Shown piece after piece: positions 1 to 7,849 of a DNA stretch of 34,792 nt. Every line of letters begins with the position of its first letter. The stretch's first letter is position 1. Both the position numbers and the translations under genes were made by a program. Under the pieces are notes generated by a model. That model ran no database searches. It was not told the DNA's origin and saw nothing but the letters and a program-made list of their open reading frames with translations. The stretch comes from Burkholderiales bacterium (lineage in GTDB: Bacteria > Pseudomonadota > Gammaproteobacteria > Burkholderiales > Burkholderiaceae_C), in contig CANBSV010000019.1 of the NCBI GenBank assembly GCA_947372225.1, positions 1 through 34,792 of the forward strand. Reading direction: 5' to 3'.

Positions 1-609
1 GCTCTTTTCAGGGTGGAACTGGGTCGCAAAAATGTTATCCCGCGCCACGGCCGAGGTAAAGCGCTGGCCGTAGTCGGTTTCACCCACGCTGTGCGATGAA
101 TCCGCCGGGCGGGCGTGGAAGCTGTGCACGAAATAGAAGCTCGCACCATCGGGCACCCCGGACCACAACGCGTGGGGATGCGCCTGATGCACCTGGTTCC
201 AGCCCATCTGAGGCACCTTGTAGCGGCTGCCATCGGGCTGCAACTGTCCCTCTAGGCGGAAGCGGATCACCTCTCCCGGGATCAGGTTCAGACCGGGCGT
301 GCCGGCACCGGGCGGGCCTTCTTCGCTGTGCGACAGCAGCATTTGCATCCCCACACACACGCCGAGGAGCGGCTTGTGGGCCGCCGCGTGCAGCACGGCG
401 GGCAGCAAACCGGAGTCGCTCAATTCACGCATGCAATCGGGCATGGCGCCTTGCCCCGGCAGCACGATGCGCTCGGCGGCGTAGACCACGTCGGGGTCGG
501 ACGTGACGAGCACCTCGTAGCCCGAGCCCTGTGCCACGTGGATCACTGCCTGCGACACCGAGCGCAGATTGCCCATGCCGTAGTCGACCACGGCCACCGT
601 CTTGCTCAC
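1..609 (-). CDS. hisH: Imidazole glycerol phosphate synthase glutaminase subunit HisH (3' end outside window)
   Basis: HisH hydrolyses glutamine and passes ammonia to HisF, forming IGP and AICAR in histidine synthesis. I translated 203 residues from a GTG at 609. They start VSKTVAVVDYGMGNLRS, the usual class I amidotransferase opening. The nucleophile elbow GVCVGMQ gives Cys85. The His and Glu of the triad lie in FHPEKS (His199, Glu201) at the very edge of the window. The family is about 210 residues long, so only some ten are missing. The GTG start overlaps the hisB stop as GTGA, which suggests translational coupling. The next genes are probably hisA and hisF, but they are not visible. Identity is secure. 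Confidence 0.95.
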   Translation of the reverse strand, partial: MSKTVAVVDYGMGNLRSVSQAVIHVAQGSGYEVLVTSDPDVVYAAERIVLPGQGAMPDCMRELSDSGLLPAVLHAAAHKPLLGVCVGMQMLLSHSEEGPPGAGTPGLNLIPGEVIRFRLEGQLQPDGSRYKVPQMGWNQVHQAHPHALWSGVPDGASFYFVHSFHARPADSSHSVGETDYGQRFTSAVARDNIFATQFHPEKS

Positions 610-1220
610 AGGCTGCCCTTGGTCGATGGAATGGTGCTGCCCATGCGCGGGTCGATCTCGACCGCAAAGCGCAGCGCCCGTGCAAACGCCTTGAACACCG
701 TCTCGCACTGGTGGTGGGCGTTGCTGCCGCGCAGGTTGTCGATGTGCAGCGTCACACCCGCGTGGTTCACAAAGCCGTGAAAGAACTCGTAGACGAGTTG
801 CGTGTCCAGATCACCGAGCATGCCGCTGGTGAAAGGCACTTCCATCGTGAGCCCGGGCCGGCCGGAAAAATCGATCACGACGCGCGATAGCGCCTCATCA
901 AGCGGCACATAAGCATGGCCGTAGCGGCGCAGCCCGCGCTTGTCGCCCAGTGCCTTTGCCACCGCCTGCCCAAGCGTGATGCCGATGTCTTCGACCGTGT
1001 GGTGGCCGTCGATGTGCAAGTCGCCCTTGGCTTCGATCTCGAGGTCGATCAACCCGTGGCGGGCGATCTGGTCGATCATGTGATCCAGAAAGCCGATGCC
1101 GGTGGCAAGCTTCGCGACGCCAGTGCCGTCGAGGTCGACAGCCACGCGAATTTGCGTTTCGCTGGTGTTGCGGGTCACCTCGGCGCGGCGGGGTGATGAC
1201 GTGCTGGCGGGTGTGCTCAT
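606..1220 (-). CDS. hisB: Imidazoleglycerol-phosphate dehydratase HisB
   Basis: HisB dehydrates imidazole glycerol phosphate to imidazole acetol phosphate, the sixth step of histidine synthesis, in the cytosol. The 204-residue product is the monofunctional form and has no N-terminal phosphatase domain. Two metal-binding histidine clusters are visible: HHTVEDIGITLG in the first half and HHQCETVFKAFARALR near the C terminus. LDHMIDQIARHGLIDLEI is also typical. The first 15 or so residues are Ser/Thr/Pro-rich and poorly conserved, so a slightly later start is possible. It lies 7 bases after hisC and overlaps hisH, all in one operon. Confidence 0.95.
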   Translation of the reverse strand: MSTPASTSSPRRAEVTRNTSETQIRVAVDLDGTGVAKLATGIGFLDHMIDQIARHGLIDLEIEAKGDLHIDGHHTVEDIGITLGQAVAKALGDKRGLRRYGHAYVPLDEALSRVVIDFSGRPGLTMEVPFTSGMLGDLDTQLVYEFFHGFVNHAGVTLHIDNLRGSNAHHQCETVFKAFARALRFAVEIDPRMGSTIPSTKGSL

Positions 1221-1227
1221 CGCGGGC

Positions 1228-2307
1228 TCACTTCAGGGTGGGTGTGGATATGGCGTCGAGTGCTGCAAGCAGCGCGTCGGTCTGCGCCTCGGTGCCCACG
1301 CTGATGCGCAGGAAGGGCGCAATGCGCTCGGGCTTGCGGAAGTGGCGCACCAGCACCTTGTGGTCACGCAGGCCCGCGGCCAGCATCGCCCCGTCGCTGC
1401 CGGGCCGGCGGGCAAAGACGAAGTTGGCGGCCGACGGGAGCACCGCAAAGCCTCTGTCCTGAAGCCCGGCCACCATGCGCTCACGCGTGGCGATGACCTG
1501 CCGGCAAGTCGCGCGAAACCAGTCGTCATCCTCCATGGCCGCCACCGCACCCGCCAGGGCCAGCCGGTCCAGCGGGTAGGAGTTGAAGCTGTCTTTGATG
1601 CGGCCCAGCGCCTCGATCAGGTCGGGGTGGCCCACTGCGTAGCCCACGCGCAGGCCTGCCAGCGCCCGCGACTTCGACAGGGTGTGCACAACCAGCAACT
1701 GCGGAAACTCGCGCACAAGCGACACCGCCGATTCGCCGCCGAAATCCACGTAGGCCTCATCGACCACCACCACCGAGTCGGGGTTGCCGATCAGCAGCCG
1801 ACGCACCTCGGTCAGCGGCAGGGCGACGCCGGTCGGGGCATTCGGGTTGGGGAAGATGATGCCGCCGTTGAGGCCGGCCCGAAGGTAGTCATCGACCCGC
1901 AGCGAGAAGTCCTCGGCCAGCGCGATCTCACGCGCCTGAATGCCATAAAGCCTGGCATAAACCGGATAAAAGCTGTAGCTGATGTCCGGGTACAGCAACG
2001 GCGCGTCGTGCTTGAGCAGACCCAGAAACACGTGCGCGAGCACCTCGTCCGACCCGTTGCCAACGAAGACCTCTTTCGCGTCCAGGCCGTGGTGACGGGC
2101 GATCGCTTCTTTCAGTGCGCTGGCCTGCGGATCGGGATACAGACGCAGCGGGTCCCCGCTGGCCGCAGCAATGGCGGCCAGCACCCGCTCGCTCGGGCCA
2201 TACGGACACTCGTTGGTGTTGAGCTTGACCAGCCCGTCGATGCGCGGCTGCTCGCCTGGCACGTACGGCGTCAGGGTGTGGACGATGTCGCTCCAGAAAC
2301 GGCTCAC
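1228..2307 (-). CDS. hisC: Histidinol-phosphate aminotransferase HisC
   Basis: HisC is a PLP enzyme that transfers an amino group from glutamate to imidazole acetol phosphate, giving histidinol phosphate. The 359-residue product has the fold type I features: VGNGSDEVLA near residue 80, the substrate-binding NPNAPTG, VVVDEAYVDFGG for the cofactor, and the PLP lysine in HTLSKSRALAGLRVG. The start codon is GTG at 2307, preceded at a suitable distance by GAGGGGA on the minus strand. The gene follows hisD after 10 bases. Glutamate for the reaction would come from gltBD, also in this window. Confidence 0.95.
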   Translation of the reverse strand: MSRFWSDIVHTLTPYVPGEQPRIDGLVKLNTNECPYGPSERVLAAIAAASGDPLRLYPDPQASALKEAIARHHGLDAKEVFVGNGSDEVLAHVFLGLLKHDAPLLYPDISYSFYPVYARLYGIQAREIALAEDFSLRVDDYLRAGLNGGIIFPNPNAPTGVALPLTEVRRLLIGNPDSVVVVDEAYVDFGGESAVSLVREFPQLLVVHTLSKSRALAGLRVGYAVGHPDLIEALGRIKDSFNSYPLDRLALAGAVAAMEDDDWFRATCRQVIATRERMVAGLQDRGFAVLPSAANFVFARRPGSDGAMLAAGLRDHKVLVRHFRKPERIAPFLRISVGTEAQTDALLAALDAISTPTLK

Positions 2308-2317
2308 GGCAGTCCCC

Positions 2318-3667
2318 TCAGCTGCGATTCTTCAGCCGCATCTCTGCGGCTTGGGCATGGGCCTGCAGACCTTCGCCGTAGGCCAGTTCGGCGGCGATCA
2401 CGCCCAAGGACTGAGCACCAGCTTCGCTGACTTCGATCAGGCTGCTGCGCTTTTGGAAATCGTAGACGCCCAGCGGCGACGAGAACCGCGCCGTGCCCGA
2501 GGTGGGCAGCACGTGGTTCGGCCCTGCGCAGTAGTCGCCCAGGCTTTCGCTGGTGTATGCGCCGAGGAAGATCGCACCGGCGTGGCGCAGCAGCGGCTCC
2601 CAGCGGTGCGGCTCGCTGGAGCTGACCTCAAGGTGCTCGGGCGCGATGCGGTTGCTGATCTCGCAGGCCTCTTCCATGCTGCGCGTGAGGATCAACGCGC
2701 CGCGGCCTTCCAGCGAGGCTCGAATGACGTCGCGCCGCGGCATGGCCTCGATCAGGCGGTCGATCTCGATCTGCACCCGGGCGATGTAGCCCGCGTCGGG
2801 GCTGAGCAGGATGCTTTGCGCGAGTTCGTCGTGCTCCGCCTGGCTGAACAGGTCCATCGCCACCCAGTCGGGCGGCGTGCTGCCGTCGGCCAGAACAAGG
2901 ATTTCGCTCGGGCCGGCGATCATGTCGATGCCCACCTTGCCGAACACGCGCCGCTTGGCGCTGGCCACATAGGCATTGCCCGGGCCGGTGATCTTGTCGA
3001 CGGCCGGCACCGTGGCCGTGCCGTAGGCCAGCGCGGCGACCGCTTGGGCGCCACCGATCGCGAACACCCGGCTCACACCCGACACCGCAGCGGCCGCCAG
3101 CACCAGCGGGTTGCGCTCACCACGGGCTGCATCAGGCGATCCATCACGACGCGCCGGCGTGGGCACCACCATCACGATTTCGCCCACGCCGGCCACCTGG
3201 GCCGGCACCGCGTTCATCAGCACGCTGGACGGATACGCCGCCTTGCCGCCGGGCACGTAAATGCCCACGCGGTCGAGCGGCGTGACCTTCTGGCCCAGCA
3301 AGGTGCCGTCGGCATCGCGATAGGTCCAGGAACGGCCACAGGCCTCGAGCTGGCGCTGGTGGTAACTGCGCACACGTTCGGCGGCGGATTGCAGCGCCGA
3401 GCGCTGGGCCGGCGTGATGGCGAGCAGCGCCGCTTGCAACTCGTCGTGGCCGATTTCCAGAGCCGCCACCGAAGCGGCCTCGACGCCATCAAAGCGCTGC
3501 GTGTATTCGAGCACCGCGGCATCACCACGCGTGCGCACATCGGCCACGATGGCCGCCACCCGTGTCTCGATCGCGTCATCGGTTTCGGCCGACCAATGCA
3601 GCACGCGCTCGAAGTCGGCAGCAAAACCCGCGGCGCTGGTGTCGAGATGGCGGATGCGAACGGTCAT
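2318..3667 (-). CDS. hisD: Histidinol dehydrogenase HisD
   Basis: HisD is a zinc enzyme that oxidises histidinol to histidine in two NAD-dependent steps. The product is 449 residues, starting MTVRIRHLDTSAAGFAADF. Family motifs include DRVGIYVPGGKAAYPSS, KITGPGNAYVASAKR, MIAGPSEILVLAD, AEHDELAQSILLS and, near the C terminus, GPNHVLPTSGTARF. The frame stays open well upstream into hisG, but that part has no family resemblance. The ATG at 3667, overlapping the hisG stop as ATGA, is therefore the start. The overlap suggests the ribosome reinitiates from hisG to hisD. Confidence 0.95.
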   Translation of the reverse strand: MTVRIRHLDTSAAGFAADFERVLHWSAETDDAIETRVAAIVADVRTRGDAAVLEYTQRFDGVEAASVAALEIGHDELQAALLAITPAQRSALQSAAERVRSYHQRQLEACGRSWTYRDADGTLLGQKVTPLDRVGIYVPGGKAAYPSSVLMNAVPAQVAGVGEIVMVVPTPARRDGSPDAARGERNPLVLAAAAVSGVSRVFAIGGAQAVAALAYGTATVPAVDKITGPGNAYVASAKRRVFGKVGIDMIAGPSEILVLADGSTPPDWVAMDLFSQAEHDELAQSILLSPDAGYIARVQIEIDRLIEAMPRRDVIRASLEGRGALILTRSMEEACEISNRIAPEHLEVSSSEPHRWEPLLRHAGAIFLGAYTSESLGDYCAGPNHVLPTSGTARFSSPLGVYDFQKRSSLIEVSEAGAQSLGVIAAELAYGEGLQAHAQAAEMRLKNRS

Positions 3668-4302
3668 GACGGAATGGCGCTGGCGAAGGCGTCGATGATG
3701 GCGCGGATCGGCTCGCGCTTGAGCTTGAGCGCGGCCTGGTTGACGACCAGGCGCGCCGAAATCTGCATGATCTCCTCGACCTCGACGAGGTGGTTGGCCT
3801 TGAGCGTGTTGCCGCTGGACACCAGATCGACGATGGCATCGGCCAGCCCGGTCAGCGGCGCCAGCTCCATCGAGCCGTAGAGCTTGATCACGTCCACATG
3901 CACGCCCTTGTCGGCAAAGTGCTGACGCGCGGTCAGCGTGTACTTGGTCGCCACGCGGATGCGCGAGCCCTGCTTCACCGCATTCGCGTAGTCGAAGTCG
4001 GCGCGCGTGGCCACGCTCATGCGGCATTTCGCGATCTTCAAGTCCAGCGGCTGGTACAAGCCGGAGCCACCGTGCTCGATGAGCGTGTCCTTGCCGGTCA
4101 CGCCCAGATCGGCGCCGCCGTACTGCACGTAGGTCGGCACGTCGCTGGCGCGCACCAGCACCACGCGCACATCAGGACGGTTGGTGCCAATGATCAGCTT
4201 GCGGGACTTTTCCGGATCCTCCGAGACCTCGATCCCGGCGGCCTGGAGCAGCGGCAAGGTCTCTTCAAAGATGCGTCCCTTGGACAGCGCGAGGGTGATC
4301 AC
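3664..4302 (-). CDS. hisG: ATP phosphoribosyltransferase, short catalytic form HisG(S)
   Basis: HisG joins ATP and PRPP in the first, feedback-controlled step of histidine synthesis. The protein starts MITLALSKGRIFEETLPLL at a GTG at 4302 and is 212 residues long. The more upstream open frame is a shadow of murA. Motifs include the conserved KGRIFEETLP, GADLGVTGKDTL and the PRPP-binding LYGSMELAPLTGLADAIVDL. At 212 residues it lacks the roughly 80-residue C-terminal regulatory domain of the long form. Known short forms work as hetero-octamers with HisZ, a HisRS-like regulatory subunit. No hisZ is in this window, so one is expected elsewhere. The gene starts 10 bases after murA. Confidence 0.95.
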   Translation of the reverse strand: MITLALSKGRIFEETLPLLQAAGIEVSEDPEKSRKLIIGTNRPDVRVVLVRASDVPTYVQYGGADLGVTGKDTLIEHGGSGLYQPLDLKIAKCRMSVATRADFDYANAVKQGSRIRVATKYTLTARQHFADKGVHVDVIKLYGSMELAPLTGLADAIVDLVSSGNTLKANHLVEVEEIMQISARLVVNQAALKLKREPIRAIIDAFASAIPS

Positions 4303-4312
4303 GGCAGTGCTT

Positions 4313-5623
4313 TCATGTGGGGAGGGCTGATTTGACGCGCTCGATGTCGGCGCCGATGGCACGCAGCTTGGCTTCCATCTGGTCGTAGCCACGGTCAAGG
4401 TGATAGATGCGATCGACCACCGTCTCGCCGTCGGCCACGAGCCCTGCAATCACCAGGCTGGCCGAGGCGCGCAGGTCAGTGGCCATCACGGTAGCGCCCG
4501 ACAAGCGGGGCACGCCATGCACCACAGCCACCGGACCGTTGACATCGATGCGCGCCCCAAGTCGAACCAGTTCGTTCACGTGCATGTACCGATTCTCGAA
4601 GATGGTCTCTGTCACCGTGGCAGCGCCGTCGGCGATGCAGTCGAGCACCATGAACTGCGCTTGCATGTCGGTCGGGAACAAGGGGTATTCGCTGGTGCGA
4701 AAGCTCACCGCGCGCGGGCGCTGCTGGCTGCACACGCGAATCCAGTCGTCGCCGGTCTCGATCGTGACGCCGGCTTCGCGCAACTTGTCGATCACTGCCG
4801 CGAGGTGATCGGCGCGGGTGCGGCGCAGCACAACATCACCGCCGGTGGCCGCCACCGCACACAGGAAGGTGCCGGCCTCGATGCGATCGGGCACGATGCG
4901 GTGGCTGGTTGCTCCGACCAGGCCACGCAGACGCTCGACACCCTGTACGCGGATGCGGCCGCTGCCCTGGCCTTCGATGCGTGCCCCCATCTTGACCAGC
5001 ATGTCGGCCAGGTCGACCACCTCGGGCTCCTGGGCGGCGTTCTCGAGCACGGTCTCACCCTCGGCCAGCGTGGCGGCCATGAGCAGGTTCTCGGTGCCGG
5101 TCACGGTGACCATGTCGGTGGTGATGCGCGCGCCGCGCAGGCGCTGCGGTTGCCCATCGGCACCCACAGGCGCCATGGCGATGATGTAGCCGTGCTCGAC
5201 GGTGATGGCCGCGCCCATGGCCTGCAGACCCTTGATGTGCTGGTCGACCGGCCGCGACCCGATGGCGCAGCCGCCGGGCAACGAGACACGGGCCCGCCCG
5301 AAGCGCGCCAGCAGCGGGCCAAGCACCAGGATCGACGCCCGCATGGTCTTGACCAGGTCGTACGGCGCTTCGGGCAGGTGCACTGCCGACGCATCAAGCG
5401 ACACCTCATCGGGCTGCGCTGGACTGCGCTCGGCCACCACCCCCATGTTGCGCAGCAGCTTGAGCGTGGTGTTGACATCCTGCAGGTGCGGCACGTTGCT
5501 CAGCGTCAACGGTTCAGCGCACAGCAGCGCCGCGCACAGCTGTGGCAGCGCGGCGTTCTTGGCTCCGGAAATGGTCACCTCTCCGTGGAGAGGGCGACCA
5601 CCGCGTATCAGAAGTTTGTCCAT
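4313..5623 (-). CDS. murA: UDP-N-acetylglucosamine 1-carboxyvinyltransferase MurA
   Basis: MurA transfers enolpyruvate from PEP to UDP-GlcNAc, the first committed step of peptidoglycan synthesis. The 436-residue product, starting MDKLLIRGGRPLHGEVTISG, has the family's usual length. SGAKNAALPQL near residue 20 includes the substrate-binding Lys-Asn pair. The catalytic loop PGGCAIGSRPVDQHI carries Cys119, the residue modified by fosfomycin. The enzyme should thus be the fosfomycin-sensitive type, unlike variants with Asp at this position. The downstream hisG starts 10 bases later, so murA and his genes probably share a transcript. ibaG lies upstream, an arrangement also seen in E. coli. Confidence 0.96.
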   Translation of the reverse strand: MDKLLIRGGRPLHGEVTISGAKNAALPQLCAALLCAEPLTLSNVPHLQDVNTTLKLLRNMGVVAERSPAQPDEVSLDASAVHLPEAPYDLVKTMRASILVLGPLLARFGRARVSLPGGCAIGSRPVDQHIKGLQAMGAAITVEHGYIIAMAPVGADGQPQRLRGARITTDMVTVTGTENLLMAATLAEGETVLENAAQEPEVVDLADMLVKMGARIEGQGSGRIRVQGVERLRGLVGATSHRIVPDRIEAGTFLCAVAATGGDVVLRRTRADHLAAVIDKLREAGVTIETGDDWIRVCSQQRPRAVSFRTSEYPLFPTDMQAQFMVLDCIADGAATVTETIFENRYMHVNELVRLGARIDVNGPVAVVHGVPRLSGATVMATDLRASASLVIAGLVADGETVVDRIYHLDRGYDQMEAKLRAIGADIERVKSALPT

Positions 5624-5651
5624 GAGCGTGTTTGGGCGACTGCGGCACGAA

Positions 5652-5673
5652 CGAGCCCGGTCAACGGGGCTCG
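5652..5673. other. Inverted repeat between ibaG and murA
   Basis: CGAGCCC and GGGCTCG form a perfect 7-bp stem around an 8-base loop in the 79-base gap between ibaG and murA. No T-run follows on the minus strand, so it does not look like an efficient intrinsic terminator. It could be a processing or attenuation hairpin separating the two genes. The role is inference. Confidence 0.4.
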
Positions 5674-5702
5674 CCTACTGCAGCCTTGGGCCGCAGCGGC
5701 TT

Positions 5703-5972
5703 TCAGTGGTGATGCAGGGTGGCTCGGTCGGGGCTGGTGCTCCACTCATGGGGAGTCAGCGTCTTCATGGACAAGGCGTGGATTTCAGCGCGCATCCTGT
5801 CGCCCAGAGCCCGATAAACAATTTGGTGGCGAGCCACTCGGTTGAGGCCGTCAAACGCATGCGTCACGATGGTGGCGAAGAAATGCCGCCCGTCGCCTTG
5901 CACCTCAAGGTGCTCGCAAGCCAACCCCTCGGCGATGTAGCGCTGAACGTCGTTCGCGGTGGGATCAGACAT
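5703..5972 (-). CDS. ibaG: BolA-family protein, IbaG/YrbA type
   Basis: This small BolA-fold protein is expected to bind iron-sulfur clusters together with a monothiol glutaredoxin. The 89-residue product starts MSDPTANDVQRYIAEGL at the ATG at 5972. The open frame also allows a TTG two codons earlier. The conserved BolA segment VYRALGDRMRAEIHALSMKT is near residues 53-72, with a nucleic-acid-binding-like helix and the ligand His in RAEIHAL. The gene lies 24 bases after the ABC permease and 79 before murA. In E. coli, ibaG also sits between mlaB and murA, which supports IbaG rather than BolA itself. The histidine-rich end (TLHHH) is unusual but short. Confidence 0.88.
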   Translation of the reverse strand: MSDPTANDVQRYIAEGLACEHLEVQGDGRHFFATIVTHAFDGLNRVARHQIVYRALGDRMRAEIHALSMKTLTPHEWSTSPDRATLHHH

Positions 5973-5978
5973 CCTCAA

Positions 5979-5984
5979 ATTATG
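5979..5984 (-). promoter_or_regulatory. Possible -10 box just upstream of ibaG
   Basis: CATAAT on the minus strand, 6 bases upstream of the ibaG ATG, matches the sigma-70 -10 consensus at five of six bases. No convincing -35 box lies 16-18 bases upstream (TTCGTC at best). If used, the transcript would have almost no leader. Weak evidence. Confidence 0.2.
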
Positions 5985-5996
5985 GCCCAGGCCCGC

Positions 5997-6788
5997 TCAG
6001 TGACGAATCTTGTAGCCGATGCGCAGCAGGTGTATCGCCACGACCGACGCCAGCACCAGACTGGCCAACGCAACGCCCAGGCTCAACCACAGTGACACAT
6101 CGCTGGTGCCGAAGAAGCCGCAGCGGAAACCATCGACCAGATAGAACAGGGGATTCATGTGGCTGACCGCCTGCCACACGGCAGGCAGGCTGTGCACCGA
6201 ATAGAACACGCCAGCCAGGAAGGTCATGGGCATGACCACGAAATTCTGGAAGGTCGCGATCTGGTCGAACTTCTCTGCCCACAGCCCTGCGATCAATCCG
6301 AGTGTGCCCATGGTGGCCGCACCGAGCAGCGTGAACACCACGACCCAGCCCGGGTGCGCCAGCGTCAGTGGCGCGAACCACATGGACACCGCCAGCACGC
6401 CGACGCCCACCGTCAGACCGCGCACCATGGAAGCGCCCACATACGACACGAACCACGCCCAGTGAGACAGCGGCGTGACCAGCACGAACACCAGATTGCC
6501 GCTGATCTTGCTCTGGATCAGCGATGACGAGCTGTTGGCAAAGGCGTTTTGCAACACGCTCATCATCACCAGACCGGGAATCAGGAAGCTGCCGTAGCCC
6601 AAGCCCGCGACGGTCGGCACACGGTCCTGGAGCACGTGGCCGAAGATCAGCAGATAGAGCACTGCGGTGAGCACGGGAGCGGCCACCGTTTGCACGCTGA
6701 CCTTGCGAAAGCGCAGAACCTCCTTGTGGAAAAGGGTGCCCGCACCGGTCAGCGCATGGACCTTGGACACCGTGAGTGCCTGCGTCAT
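5997..6788 (-). CDS. ABC-2 type transporter permease (YadH/NodJ-like)
   Basis: This is the inner-membrane half of an ABC exporter whose substrate cannot be told from sequence. The 263-residue product starts MTQALTVSKVHALTGAGTLF at 6788 and has about six hydrophobic segments, including TVAAPVLTAVLYLLIFGHVL near residue 34 and GLGYGSFLIPGLVMMSVLQN. The ABC-2 signature region MTFLAGVFYSVHSLP, followed by NPLFYLVDGFRCGFFG, is typical of YadH and NodJ relatives. Its ATG overlaps the stop of the ATPase gene as ATGA, so the two are coupled. The same pair is often found next to ibaG-murA-his in Burkholderiales (recalled, not searched). Confidence 0.9.
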   Translation of the reverse strand: MTQALTVSKVHALTGAGTLFHKEVLRFRKVSVQTVAAPVLTAVLYLLIFGHVLQDRVPTVAGLGYGSFLIPGLVMMSVLQNAFANSSSSLIQSKISGNLVFVLVTPLSHWAWFVSYVGASMVRGLTVGVGVLAVSMWFAPLTLAHPGWVVVFTLLGAATMGTLGLIAGLWAEKFDQIATFQNFVVMPMTFLAGVFYSVHSLPAVWQAVSHMNPLFYLVDGFRCGFFGTSDVSLWLSLGVALASLVLASVVAIHLLRIGYKIRH

Positions 6789-7744
6789 GGGCTCACCACC
6801 TCGGTGTCGCCTTGCATGATCTCGAGGAACACGTCTTCGAGGTCGGCGCGACCGATCTCCAGATCCTCGGGCTGGCCGCCCGCCGCGCGCAGGGTCGCCA
6901 GCACCGACTCGACCTCCGCCGCGTTGCGCGTCTTGATCTGCACGATGCGACCAGTGACGCGCGCCTGTGCCTCGAGCGCGGTCGGCAGCGGCGTGTCGAG
7001 CTTGAAGCGCAGCATGGTGCTCGCGCGCCCGGCCAACAGCGCCGAGGTCCGGTCGAGCGCCACCACGCGGCCGTGCTTGAGCATCGCCAGGCGGCCGCAC
7101 AACGCCTCGGCCTCCTCCAGGTAGTGCGTGGTCAGCAGCACGGTGTGGCCTTGCTTGTTGAGCTTCGAGATGAAATGCCACAGCGTCTGGCGCAACTCGA
7201 CATCAACGCCGGCAGTGGGCTCGTCGAGCACGATCACCGGCGGGCGGTGCACCAGCGCTTGCGCGACCAGCACCCGGCGTTTCATGCCACCCGACAACTG
7301 ACGCATGTTGGCGTCGGCCTTGTCGGCCAGCCCGAGGCTGTCGAGCAGTTCGTCGATCCACGCGTCGTTGGCGCGGCGGTCGGTGCGCACGCCGAAGTAC
7401 CCACTTTGGATCTGCAGCGTTTCGCGCACACTGAAGAACGGGTCGAACACCAACTCCTGCGGCACGATGCCCAGGCTGCGGCGCGCTGCCGCGAAGTCGG
7501 TGACGACATCATGACCATGCACCGTGACGCTGCCGGCGCTGGCCCGTGACAAACCCGCCAGGATGCTGATCAAGGTCGTCTTGCCCGCCCCGTTGGGGCC
7601 GAGCAGACCGAAAAACTCGCCGGGCTGAATGTCGAAGCTGACGTTGTCGAGCGCCTGCACGCGGCTGCGCGAACCGCTGTAGGCCTTGCTGACACCGCGA
7701 AAGGACACGGCCGCCGCGACGGCGCCGCCTGGAAGATCGGTCAT
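6785..7744 (-). CDS. ABC transporter ATP-binding protein (YadG/NodI-like)
   Basis: This is the nucleotide-binding subunit that powers the permease encoded just downstream. From the ATG at 7744 the product is 319 residues, starting MTDLPGGAVAAAVSFRGVSK. It shows Walker A GLLGPNGAGKTT, the Q-loop in GIVPQELVFD, the signature LSGGMKRRV, Walker B PPVIVLDEPTAGVD and the H-loop TTHYLEEAE. The last 100 or so residues form the extension common in the CcmA/NodI/YadG group. The open frame continues 59 codons upstream without family resemblance, across the gap to the divergent amidohydrolase gene, so the later ATG is preferred. Substrate is unknown. Confidence 0.92.
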   Translation of the reverse strand: MTDLPGGAVAAAVSFRGVSKAYSGSRSRVQALDNVSFDIQPGEFFGLLGPNGAGKTTLISILAGLSRASAGSVTVHGHDVVTDFAAARRSLGIVPQELVFDPFFSVRETLQIQSGYFGVRTDRRANDAWIDELLDSLGLADKADANMRQLSGGMKRRVLVAQALVHRPPVIVLDEPTAGVDVELRQTLWHFISKLNKQGHTVLLTTHYLEEAEALCGRLAMLKHGRVVALDRTSALLAGRASTMLRFKLDTPLPTALEAQARVTGRIVQIKTRNAAEVESVLATLRAAGGQPEDLEIGRADLEDVFLEIMQGDTEVVSP

Positions 7745-7754
7745 GAGTGCCCGG

Positions 7755-7760
7755 ATTGTA
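7755..7760 (-). promoter_or_regulatory. Possible -10 box for the ABC exporter operon (near-leaderless)
   Basis: TACAAT on the minus strand lies 10 bases upstream of the ATPase ATG and matches the -10 consensus at five of six positions. TTGCCA is a -35-like hexamer only 14 bases further upstream, shorter than the usual 17. Transcription from here would start within about five bases of the ATG. Confidence 0.3.
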
Positions 7761-7837
7761 GAAAGCAGCCCCGATGGCAACGGGTCACGAACTTTGAAAC
7801 GGGCATGATGGAGTCCGCGATCCCCACCCCGCACCCC

Positions 7838-7842
7838 AGGAG
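7838..7842 (+). promoter_or_regulatory. Ribosome binding site that fixes the M20 hydrolase start
   Basis: AGGAG lies 7 bases before the ATG at 7850. The in-frame ATG codons at 7805 and 7808 have no such site, so this decides the start of the amidohydrolase. Confidence 0.75.
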
Positions 7843-7849
7843 TTTCGTG

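Noticed and set aside
2171..3880. 569-codon plus-strand frame opposite hisD, with similar ones opposite murA (4400-5845) and gltD (15611-17257)
   Set aside because: Each mirrors a well-supported gene in the antisense frame and has the same compositional signature without family motifs.
3668..4027. 120-codon N-terminal extension of hisD
   Set aside because: It lies inside hisG in another frame and has no HisD similarity. The ATG at 3667 overlaps the hisG stop and gives the family start.
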